The notes under the pieces were generated by a model. It searched no databases and was not told the origin of the DNA. It saw only the letters and a program-made list of their open reading frames with translations. Shown one piece after another: positions 50,082 through 58,546 of a stretch of DNA of 64,000 nucleotides. The position numbers and the translations under genes are program-made. Positions within the stretch are counted from its first letter, which is position 1; each line of letters opens with the position of its first letter. Source of the stretch: Rhodococcoides kyotonense. GTDB taxonomy: Bacteria > Actinomycetota > Actinomycetes > Mycobacteriales > Mycobacteriaceae. The DNA lies in NCBI RefSeq assembly GCF_001645385.1, contig NZ_LVHI01000032.1, forward strand, positions 212,834-276,833, written 5' to 3'.

Positions 50082-53000
50082 CTACCTGTCGAACACGCGC
50101 AGGTTTCCGGGCGTCCAGAAGCCCGATCTCGTGGCTTCAGCGGTGTCGATGGTCGCCGGGACGGCCTGGGGGTAGTACGGGTCGTAGCGCTCCAATGAGC
50201 CCCAGTCGCGCGCCCAGTCCCGGTTGAGGTAGGTGGGCACGGTCACGGGCTGGGCGAGGAGTTCGCTCCATCCCAGCGGACCACCGTTGTCCGCGGACTG
50301 CCAGGTGTCGGTGGAGCTGACGGCCAGCGGGCGGTCGGGGAGGATGCGGTATCCGGGCACCTCGGCGACGCCGTACTGGTGGTCGAAGGGACGCTGGCAC
50401 GGGAACTGCAGTCCGACGGCCCAGTCGAGCAGCACGGGCTGTTCGCTGCCGATGACGGAGTTCAGCGTCTCCAGCTGCGGAACGCGCGGCGGGGTGAACG
50501 CGAACCACTGGTCACCGGTCAGGTTCGGGTCGTTGGCGACGATGCGAACGGCGTCGGCGTCGCCCGGCAGATCGGCGATCGGGATGCGCAGGTTGCGCCA
50601 AGACGGCGCGGGGCCGATGTCGCGGGGCAGGTAGGTGCCCTTGACGTCGACGGTGCCGTCGGGCTGGCGGGTGCCGTATTCGACGAGCAACGACTGACCG
50701 TACGTCATCGCGCCGGTGTCGTCGTACGACAGGATGCGGCCTGCGGCCGAGATGACGATCAGCGGTGCCGAGTCCGAACGCTCCGGCAGCGCATACCAAC
50801 TCGACGTGGCCGACGCAGGCTCCTGGATGCCCGGCTGGTAGGAGCCGAGGACCGGGGTGGTGGCGGGGTCGAGTCCGAACGGCAGTGCCGCGGTGGAACC
50901 GTTGACGCCACGGGCGCCGACGCCTCCTCCGGTGCCCGAGCTCTGGCCTTCCTCGAATGCGGGTCCGACGCTCTGCTGATCCGTATTGCCTTGTCCCGGT
51001 TTGACTTCCACGGCGTCGGCGCTGAGGTCCGTCGGCACACCGTTCGGTGTGAAGTTCGACGGCGTCGATCCTCCCAACGGTCCGGTCTCGGGGTCGAAGT
51101 CGTCCGGAATCGGTTGCAGCACGCCGGCATTGGCGTCGGATTCGACGAGGACGTCGTTCGCGAGTCCGCACGTGTTTCCGGTCAGTGCCTGGATGTTCGA
51201 GCGCGCCAGCGAGTAGGCCGGGTATTGCGACACGGCGCCCTTGACGAGTGACAGCACTTCGAACAGCACCATCAGTCCTGCGATCACGGTCAACGGTGCT
51301 GCCGCGAACTTCTTGATGCGTCGTCCGCGTTCGGTACCTGCGCGCGGCTGCGGCGGGGCATAGCCCTCACGCAGATACTGCCATGCGGCGAGTGCCAGCG
51401 CGAGCGCGAAGAGCACGAGAAACAGTGTGTTGGACTGGTTTCCGCTCAGCGACACCGTCTTGTCGAACCACGGCACACCGTAGCTGGAGACGTACCACCA
51501 TCCGTTGATGCCCGAGAACGACAGTGCGAGAACGAACATCAGGCCGGCGAGGAAGATCGTCCTGTTCCGGCGCGAACGCAGTGCGCTCGCGGAGACGGCA
51601 ACGGCCGTCAGGGCTGCAAGGCTGCCTGCGATGCCCGCGTACGAACCGAAGTGGTGGGTCCACTTGGTCGGGTTGAACATCATGAAGAAGATCGTTCCGA
51701 AGACGACGCCCATCAGACGCCACGCGGGCCCGTTGGAGATGCCGGGAACGCGGCGGCGACGCAGCAGCACGAACAGCGTCGTGAAGAGACACAGGATCAT
51801 GGCGAGGAACGCGAAGCGGCGTGCCACGGAACCGTCGACGGTCTGGACGAACAGGTAGTAGTAGCGCAGGAAGTCCTGGTACCACGCCTCGCTCGGACCG
51901 ATGGCGGTACGCACCCGCGTCGACTCCATGACCGTCGCGAACGTCTGGTCGGCGAAGACGACGACGAGTACGAGGAAGCCGGCGGCAGCCAACGGCGCCA
52001 GCAGCGGCAACGTGCCGACGAGACGATGACGACGCACCACGATGCGGGCCATCGGGCGGGCACCTGCGAGCAGGGCAGCCACACACATCAGACCGGTGGG
52101 CGCCGACGCGAGCGTGAAGGCGCCGATCAGGAACGCGGCCGCGGCGGGCAGCAGCCGTCCGGTGGCGATGGCGCGCTCGATCGAGCACCACGTCAGCAGC
52201 GCACCGACGGCAACGATGGGTTCGGGTCGCAGGCCGTTGTTGTAGGGCAGCCAGAAGGCGAGGAAGACCAGGCCGCCGGTCCACAGTGCGACGTTGGACT
52301 TCCGCACTGCCCGGCCCAGGCGCGGGACGACCTCGCGGCTGATGACCATCCAGCAGAGCACGCCTGCGATCAGTGCGGGCAGACGCATCCACGGGCTTGC
52401 CGTCGAGATCTTGGCGAAGACGGCCAGGACGTCGTAGTACCAGCCGAAGGGTGCCTCGGGGACACCGAACCAGCGGAAGTAGTTGGCCATGTAGCCCGAC
52501 TTCTCGGCAGCACGGGCCATCGTCAGCAGGTATCCGTCGTCGGAGGTGTTCGCGCCGACGAAGTGCCAGCCGACGAGCACGCCGACGACGGTGACGTCGA
52601 CGCCGGTGAACTTCCACCAGTGCGACGGGAAGAACCTGCGGTGACCGCGGCCGTCGATGCCGTCGAGACGTCCGAGCGCAACCATCGCGGAGATCGTGCA
52701 GACGACGGCGACGATCATGGCCAGGAGTTTGAGAAGGGTGGGTGTCGACGAGAACCGCGAGTCGACGTCGATCGTGACCGACATGCCCGCAGGTGCTGCG
52801 CCCTGGAGGTCGGTGAAGACGCCGACGACCTGAGGTCGCAGGTCGCCGTCGAGGCGTCCGGCGCGCGGGTTGCCCGCGTCGTCGGACAGCCCGGTGAATT
52901 CGGCCGTGGTGGAGTCGATGTCCGAGTTGATCTCGATGGACCCGCAGGCTGCGCCTTCGACGTCGGCGCGAGGTGCCGACGCGACGACGACGTTGCGGTC

Positions 53001-53393
53001 GAGAACATCGACCGACCCTTCGCTGACGCGCACGAACAAGCTGTTCAGCGCCGCGCCCTCACCCTGCGCAGGGGCCGTCGCGAGCAGCAGTCCGCCCTGC
53101 GGCGGCAGCTGGGCGACGGCGCTACACGGAAGGGTCGCGGTGAAGGCGATCGGCGCCTGGGAGACGAGCGGCGCGTCGACGTCCTGAATCGATCCGTTCT
53201 GCGGCCACGAGATGGTCGACGTCGTCTGCACGACGGGCAGGAACGGCGTCATGATCGCCAACAGCGCGCCGAGCAGACCCGTGACTATCGCGACCAGCCG
53301 CGTCGTGCGGACTTGGGATCGCAGATCGACCGCCGAGCCCTTCTTCGATGGAGCAGGGGGCACAGCGGATGTATCTGTCACGACGTCGGGCAC
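50082..53393 (-). CDS. embB: Arabinosyltransferase, EmbB-like
   Basis: GT-C membrane enzyme that extends arabinan from decaprenyl-phosphoryl-arabinose; 1103 residues, as expected for Emb proteins. An N-terminal membrane segment and a periplasmic carbohydrate-binding region (to about 225) precede the multi-helix core. The catalytic loop is NTSDDGYLLTMAR with Asp285 equivalent to D299 of M. tuberculosis EmbB, and Met292 at the place of Met306, whose change gives ethambutol resistance there. NYFRWFGVPEAPFGWYY favours EmbB. A C-terminal carbohydrate-binding domain follows from about 730. The GTG at 53393 is the start. The B assignment rests on this motif and on the last position in the operon. 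Confidence 0.85.
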   Translation of the reverse strand: MPDVVTDTSAVPPAPSKKGSAVDLRSQVRTTRLVAIVTGLLGALLAIMTPFLPVVQTTSTISWPQNGSIQDVDAPLVSQAPIAFTATLPCSAVAQLPPQGGLLLATAPAQGEGAALNSLFVRVSEGSVDVLDRNVVVASAPRADVEGAACGSIEINSDIDSTTAEFTGLSDDAGNPRAGRLDGDLRPQVVGVFTDLQGAAPAGMSVTIDVDSRFSSTPTLLKLLAMIVAVVCTISAMVALGRLDGIDGRGHRRFFPSHWWKFTGVDVTVVGVLVGWHFVGANTSDDGYLLTMARAAEKSGYMANYFRWFGVPEAPFGWYYDVLAVFAKISTASPWMRLPALIAGVLCWMVISREVVPRLGRAVRKSNVALWTGGLVFLAFWLPYNNGLRPEPIVAVGALLTWCSIERAIATGRLLPAAAAFLIGAFTLASAPTGLMCVAALLAGARPMARIVVRRHRLVGTLPLLAPLAAAGFLVLVVVFADQTFATVMESTRVRTAIGPSEAWYQDFLRYYYLFVQTVDGSVARRFAFLAMILCLFTTLFVLLRRRRVPGISNGPAWRLMGVVFGTIFFMMFNPTKWTHHFGSYAGIAGSLAALTAVAVSASALRSRRNRTIFLAGLMFVLALSFSGINGWWYVSSYGVPWFDKTVSLSGNQSNTLFLVLFALALALAAWQYLREGYAPPQPRAGTERGRRIKKFAAAPLTVIAGLMVLFEVLSLVKGAVSQYPAYSLARSNIQALTGNTCGLANDVLVESDANAGVLQPIPDDFDPETGPLGGSTPSNFTPNGVPTDLSADAVEVKPGQGNTDQQSVGPAFEEGQSSGTGGGVGARGVNGSTAALPFGLDPATTPVLGSYQPGIQEPASATSSWYALPERSDSAPLIVISAAGRILSYDDTGAMTYGQSLLVEYGTRQPDGTVDVKGTYLPRDIGPAPSWRNLRIPIADLPGDADAVRIVANDPNLTGDQWFAFTPPRVPQLETLNSVIGSEQPVLLDWAVGLQFPCQRPFDHQYGVAEVPGYRILPDRPLAVSSTDTWQSADNGGPLGWSELLAQPVTVPTYLNRDWARDWGSLERYDPYYPQAVPATIDTAEATRSGFWTPGNLRVFDR

Positions 53394-53465
53394 GATTGAC
53401 GATGTTATGCGACCGTGATCGGTTCATCGCACCCGCGTCGGAAAGAAACCGGCAAGAATCCCGTT

Positions 53466-56400
53466 TCATCCGACTCTGATGGGTCCCTCCGACTCCCATC
53501 CGCTGCGGGTGACCGTGTCGACCGTCAGCTCGGCCGGCGCAGCGGACGAATCGATCGGCGTGAAACGCTCGAGCGAACCCCAGTCGCGGTCCAGGTCGTC
53601 GCGTAGATAGGTCGGTACGACCTGCGCCGACAGGACGAGCTGCTGCCATCCGAGCGGTCCGCCGCCGTACGCGTCCATGACGGGGCTGTGAGCTGCCGCA
53701 CCACTGCGGTCGGGCAGGATCCGGTACTCGGGCAGTTCGGCGACGCCGTCCTTGTGACCGAACGGACGCTGGCACGGGAAACCGAGCGCGACGGTCCAGT
53801 CGAGCATCACCGGGACATCGGGTCCGATGACGTCGACGAGCGGGGTCGTGCGCGGAATGCGCGGCGGCGTCACCGCGAGCCACTGGTCGGGCGAGATGTC
53901 GGAGTCGGTGGCGACGAGGCGGATGCGGTCGGCGTCACGTGGGATGTCGGCCAGCGGCACCCGCAGGTTGCGCCACGACGGCTGCGGTCCGATGTCGATC
54001 GGCGTGATGCGTCCGAGAACCTGGTCTCCCGACGCGTACTCCACCTCGAGCGGCTGGCCCGACGCGACGATGCCGTCGGAGTCGACCGAGCGAATGCGTC
54101 CTGCCGCGCTGATGGCGATGAAGTCGCTGGCAGGGTCGTCGGGCAGGGCGAACCACCCGGTCTCGAGGGTCGCGGGTTCCGCCGTGTCGGCGCCGTAGCT
54201 GCCCAGAACCGGGGTGCGCGACGCGTCGAGCCCGAACGGCAGGGCGACGGAGCTTCCGTTGATGCCGGTGGCCTCCGTGGTGCCGCCTTCGGTGCCGGAG
54301 GCCCCGGACGCGGATGCCGTCTGCTGGTCGGTGTCCGCGTCGTCGCCGAATCCGCGGGTGCTCTGCTGCGAGACGTCTTCCTCGTCGGCGGTCAGGTCGG
54401 TCGGGACGCCGTCGGGTGTGAATCCGGTGGTTCCCGGCCCGGCGAGGGAGTCCGCGGCGGACGAATCGATCGGCGTGAGCATCGAAGAATTCGGATCTTG
54501 TTCGACGAGAACATCATTGGCGAGCGAGCACGAGTTCCCGGCCAGCGCGTTCAGGTTCGAACGGGCCACGGAGTACGCCGGATACTGGGCCACGATGCCC
54601 TTGGCGAACGACAACAGCTCGAACAGCACGATGAATGCGGCCATCACCGTCAGCGCGGACACGCCGAAGCGCGCGGATCGGGCCGGCGCGCGATAGGGCG
54701 CGCGGAGATGCTGCCACCCGGCGTACAGGAGCGCGAGGACGGTGAGTCCGAGAAAGACCGTCGAGAAGCCTTTGCCGAGGATCATGGGCGGCTTGTCGAA
54801 CCACGGGATGCCGTAGCTCGAGACGTACCACCAGCCGTTCGAGCCGGTGAACGCGAGCGCGGTCAGGAACAGGACCGCCGCGGTGAACAGCGTGCGGTTG
54901 CGCGCGTTCTCCCGTGTCACGGAGGCGACTGCGACCGCGGCGACGGCTGCGAGCGATGCGGCGAGGCCCGCGTAGACACCGAAGTGGTGCGTCCACTTGG
55001 TCGGGGTGAACATCATGAGCGCCAACGCGCCGATCACGATGCCGACGATGCGACGCGACGGGCCGAGTGCCACACCGGGAATGCGACCGTTGCGACGCAG
55101 CATGACGACGATCGTCGTGATGACGCACAGCACCATTGCGAAGACCGCGAATCGGCGGGCGAGCGAGCCGTCGGGCGTGATCTCCATGAGCGAATCCCAG
55201 CGGGTGCGCTCGTCGAACCAGGGGACGTTCGGGCCGACGGCCGCACGCGCTTTCGTCGCCTCGAGAACCGTCGTCACCGTTTGATCGGCGAAGACGGCAG
55301 CGATGATGACGGTGCCCGACGCGAGAATCGGGGCGAGGACGGCGGCGTATCCGACCATGCGTGCTCGCGCGATGACGACGCGAACGAGGGGGCGTCCGCC
55401 GGCGAGAAGGGCGGCGACGCAGATGAGTCCCGTCGGCCCGGCGGCCAACGAGAACGCGGCGATGAGGACGGCGACGGCGGCAGGGAGGAGTCGGCCGGTG
55501 GCGATGGCACGCTCGATCGAGCACCACGTCAGCAGCGCGCCGAGAGCGATGACCGGCTCGGGGCGTAGACCGTTGTTGTAGGGGAGCCAGAACGCGAGGA
55601 ACACCAGTCCCGCCGTCCAGATGGCGACCTTGTCGAAGCGGACGGCGCGACCGAGACGTGGAATCACCTCACGGCTGATGACCGCCCAACACAGCACCGC
55701 GGCGACGAGCGCCGGCAGGCGCATCCACGGGCTGGCCGTCGACACCTTCGCGAACGCGGCGAGCATGTCGTAGTACGGCATGCCGAACGGCGCTTCGGGG
55801 ACGCCGAACCAGCGGTAGTAGTTGGCCATGTACCCGGCGTGCTCGGAGACGCGGGCCATTGTGAGGAGGTAGCCGTCGTCGGACGTGTTCGCGCCGATGT
55901 AGTGCCACACCACCAGCACGCCGACGACGATCCCGTCCACCACGGTGACGCGCAGCCAATGCGCGGGGAAGAAACGGCGTCCTCGACGGCCGTCGAGCAG
56001 GTCCAACCGATGCAGCGCGATCAGCGACACGATCGTGCCGAGCACCGCGACGGCCATCGCGAGCTTCTTCAGCAGGGTCGGGGTCGACGAGAACCGTGAG
56101 TCGATCTGCACGTCCACGCTCAGCCCTGCGGGCGCGGCGCCGTCGAGTTCGGAGAAGATACCGACCGTCTGCGGGCGCTGGTCACCCTCGATCGTGGTCG
56201 TGACGTCGGTGCCCGCGGCCGACGCGGTGCTCACGACGTCCGTCGAGCTGATGTCCACCGACGAGCACGACGCCAGCTCGGCGTCGGTCAACGACAGCAG
56301 AACCTGTTCGCGCAACACCGCCTGCAGGCCGCCCTCGGTGCGGGTCACGACGAGTCCGACGCCCTGGGCGTCGGGCGCGCCCGGTGCGGTGGTGGACAGA

Positions 56401-56678
56401 ACGACCGTGTCGGGAGCTGCACCGGAGATCACGTCGCACGGGATGGACGCGTCGATCGACAGCGGCGAGTACGACACCAGCGGCGCCTCGACGGAGTTCA
56501 GCGTTCCGTTCTGCGGCCAGCTGATCGACGCCGAATCCTGAGTGACCGGCAGCAGTGGCGTCACGATCGCCGCGAGGACGGCGATGACACCGGAGACGAC
56601 AGCGACCAGTCCCGCCGAGATACGTGACGTCGATTTTGCGGAAGGCGGTTTCGGTGCGGTGGCTGCTGCGGTGGACAC
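53466..56678 (-). CDS. embC: Arabinosyltransferase, EmbC/EmbA-like
   Basis: Paralogue of the next gene; 1070 residues. It has the same plan: N-terminal membrane helix, periplasmic jelly-roll-like region, catalytic loop NTSDDGYLLTMARVSEHAGYM (catalytic Asp about 267, Met274 at the EmbB-306 position), about a dozen further helices, and a C-terminal lectin-like domain (RNLRVPLADIPRDADRIRLV, WTVALGFPCQRPFGHKDGV). The GTG at 56678 gives VSTAAATAPKPPSAKS. The position next to the aftA block is that of embC in M. tuberculosis, but with only two emb genes here an exact orthologue cannot be named; embA is the alternative. Confidence 0.75.
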   Translation of the reverse strand: MSTAAATAPKPPSAKSTSRISAGLVAVVSGVIAVLAAIVTPLLPVTQDSASISWPQNGTLNSVEAPLVSYSPLSIDASIPCDVISGAAPDTVVLSTTAPGAPDAQGVGLVVTRTEGGLQAVLREQVLLSLTDAELASCSSVDISSTDVVSTASAAGTDVTTTIEGDQRPQTVGIFSELDGAAPAGLSVDVQIDSRFSSTPTLLKKLAMAVAVLGTIVSLIALHRLDLLDGRRGRRFFPAHWLRVTVVDGIVVGVLVVWHYIGANTSDDGYLLTMARVSEHAGYMANYYRWFGVPEAPFGMPYYDMLAAFAKVSTASPWMRLPALVAAVLCWAVISREVIPRLGRAVRFDKVAIWTAGLVFLAFWLPYNNGLRPEPVIALGALLTWCSIERAIATGRLLPAAVAVLIAAFSLAAGPTGLICVAALLAGGRPLVRVVIARARMVGYAAVLAPILASGTVIIAAVFADQTVTTVLEATKARAAVGPNVPWFDERTRWDSLMEITPDGSLARRFAVFAMVLCVITTIVVMLRRNGRIPGVALGPSRRIVGIVIGALALMMFTPTKWTHHFGVYAGLAASLAAVAAVAVASVTRENARNRTLFTAAVLFLTALAFTGSNGWWYVSSYGIPWFDKPPMILGKGFSTVFLGLTVLALLYAGWQHLRAPYRAPARSARFGVSALTVMAAFIVLFELLSFAKGIVAQYPAYSVARSNLNALAGNSCSLANDVLVEQDPNSSMLTPIDSSAADSLAGPGTTGFTPDGVPTDLTADEEDVSQQSTRGFGDDADTDQQTASASGASGTEGGTTEATGINGSSVALPFGLDASRTPVLGSYGADTAEPATLETGWFALPDDPASDFIAISAAGRIRSVDSDGIVASGQPLEVEYASGDQVLGRITPIDIGPQPSWRNLRVPLADIPRDADRIRLVATDSDISPDQWLAVTPPRIPRTTPLVDVIGPDVPVMLDWTVALGFPCQRPFGHKDGVAELPEYRILPDRSGAAAHSPVMDAYGGGPLGWQQLVLSAQVVPTYLRDDLDRDWGSLERFTPIDSSAAPAELTVDTVTRSGWESEGPIRVG

Positions 56679-56726
56679 GATTGTCGATGCTAGGGCACGG
56701 GCCTGTGGGCCCCTGTTTCTCGCAGG

Positions 56727-58511
56727 TCAGGGAGTGTTCACCAATTGGCGCACGTCCCACACCCAAACGCCGCCGTGAAATTCGCCTTCCGAACCGAGGA
56801 GTTGGTCGACGGTTCCGCGCAGCGCGGTGGCGTTCTTTTCCGGCGGCAGGACGACGACGTCGGCGTTCCAGAAGCGCAGATCGTCGACGGCCTGTGCCCG
56901 TTGGTCGGGAGTGATGTCCGGGACCGTGCCGGAGTTCTGCACGGATCCGAGCAGCAGAGCGGTCGGACGATCGACGGCACCGTATTTCGCCTTCTTGTCC
57001 GCCGCGTCGCTCGGCCCGACGAAATAGCCTGCGGCGAGCGGGAATTGCATGTCGGCTTGGATCTGCCAGCGCAGCGGACGTGCATCCTCGGGGCGCGGCA
57101 GCGGCACGGTGACGACCGAGCCGTCGGACACGTAGTTCTTCCACTCGTCGCCCGCGAAGAACTGAGGCGTCGGCGACCGATCGACGGCCTGCAGCGGCGT
57201 CGGTACGAGCGGAATCAGGGCCAGCGCCAACGCGATCGACCACAGCGCAGGAACCGGACGCAATCCGCGTCCGAATGCCTTGTCGGTGGCGACGACGATC
57301 AGCAACGCGAGCGCGGGCACGGCGGCCAGCGCGAAACGAGTTTCGAGTACCGACTCGACGAGATGCAACTCGGCCAGCCACGTCCACGGCAATTCGATTC
57401 CGGTGTTGCGCTTGCCGATGTACAGCTCGGATCCGAGGGACAGAACGCTCACGACGACGACCGTCACGGCCGCGGCGCGCACCCGGGCCTCGCGCCACAT
57501 CCACAGGGTGGCGATCAGACCCAGGACGAGCAGCGGCCAGCCGAAGTAGGCGTTCTCCTCGGTGGCGTTGATGCTGACGTCCTGGCCGGGTGTGGCGGTG
57601 CCGCCGATGGATTGGGCCGGGAACTGGAACAGAGCTTTGACGTCGTTGCCCATGTTGCCGTGTTCGAGGAACGAGTAGCTCTGCGGCCCGAAGAACTGCC
57701 AGTACAACGGAATCGCGACGAGCAGCAGCGTCAGGATCGCGGCTGACGGAAGGCTTTTCGACGCGTTCTTCACCGCAGGAACGAAGCTTCGCGGGCTGCC
57801 GAGGTAGTAGGCGAAGGCGAACACGCCGAACGCGATCGCGAAGATCAGCAGCGGCTCCTCGCCCAACATGATCTGCAGCGCGACGACGAGGCCGAGCGTG
57901 ATGGTACTGCGGCGGGTGGGGCCGTCCTGTGCGATGCCGATGACGAGCGACGCGATCACCGGCAGCAGGAACAGGACGACGAAGTTCGGGTGACCGTTGG
58001 CGTGCGACACCATCCCTGGGGCGAACCCGCAGAGCGCTCCTCCGAGTGCCGACGCTCCCTTCGACGCGCCGACGCGTCGCGAGAACAGCCAGTACCACGC
58101 GTACGCGGTGCCGCCGAGGCCCGCGGTGAGGGCGATGGCCCACGTGACGGTCGGGCCGAACAGCAACGTCACGGGTGTGAGCGGAATCGACAGCCCGAAC
58201 ATCGCCGTGTTGGCCATCAGGTTCACGCCGAGTGGGTAGTTCTGCAGATCGCTCGACATCGGATTGTCGAGGTGCGCGACGGCATGCGCCGCGACGGCGA
58301 AGAACCATTCCCACATGGCCTGGTCCTGGCCGCTGTTGTACAGGTACCCGCTGGACAGGTTTCGCCACTGACCTTGCAGGACGAACAGGGCGCCGACGGT
58401 GAACGCTACGGCGGCCGCGAGGTCGGCGCGGTGGAGCTGTCGTCGCGCCCCGGTCTTCTGTTCCTGCGTCGTCCCCGAAGGCCCGAGAACGGTCTGGTCG
58501 GTGGTTGTCAT
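56727..58511 (-). CDS. Polytopic membrane protein, probable GT-C glycosyltransferase
   Basis: A 594-residue membrane protein lying between aftA and the emb genes, where M. tuberculosis has nothing. It has about 11 hydrophobic segments and a ~170-residue soluble C-terminal domain. The first outer loop (NSGQDQAMWEWFFAVAAHAV, then DNPMSSDLQNYPLGVNL) has the acidic, Asn-rich composition of GT-C first loops. The C-terminus (ADVVVLPPEKNATALRGTVDQ) resembles the periplasmic end of other lipid-linked sugar transferases. The ATG at 58511 gives MTTTDQTVLGPSGT; the frame upstream is shadow. Operon position suggests a role in arabinan or a related envelope glycan. The family is not certain. Confidence 0.65.
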   Translation of the reverse strand: MTTTDQTVLGPSGTTQEQKTGARRQLHRADLAAAVAFTVGALFVLQGQWRNLSSGYLYNSGQDQAMWEWFFAVAAHAVAHLDNPMSSDLQNYPLGVNLMANTAMFGLSIPLTPVTLLFGPTVTWAIALTAGLGGTAYAWYWLFSRRVGASKGASALGGALCGFAPGMVSHANGHPNFVVLFLLPVIASLVIGIAQDGPTRRSTITLGLVVALQIMLGEEPLLIFAIAFGVFAFAYYLGSPRSFVPAVKNASKSLPSAAILTLLLVAIPLYWQFFGPQSYSFLEHGNMGNDVKALFQFPAQSIGGTATPGQDVSINATEENAYFGWPLLVLGLIATLWMWREARVRAAAVTVVVVSVLSLGSELYIGKRNTGIELPWTWLAELHLVESVLETRFALAAVPALALLIVVATDKAFGRGLRPVPALWSIALALALIPLVPTPLQAVDRSPTPQFFAGDEWKNYVSDGSVVTVPLPRPEDARPLRWQIQADMQFPLAAGYFVGPSDAADKKAKYGAVDRPTALLLGSVQNSGTVPDITPDQRAQAVDDLRFWNADVVVLPPEKNATALRGTVDQLLGSEGEFHGGVWVWDVRQLVNTP

Positions 58512-58546
58512 CGAATCGAACGTTACGTGAACGTTATGTGTTTTGC

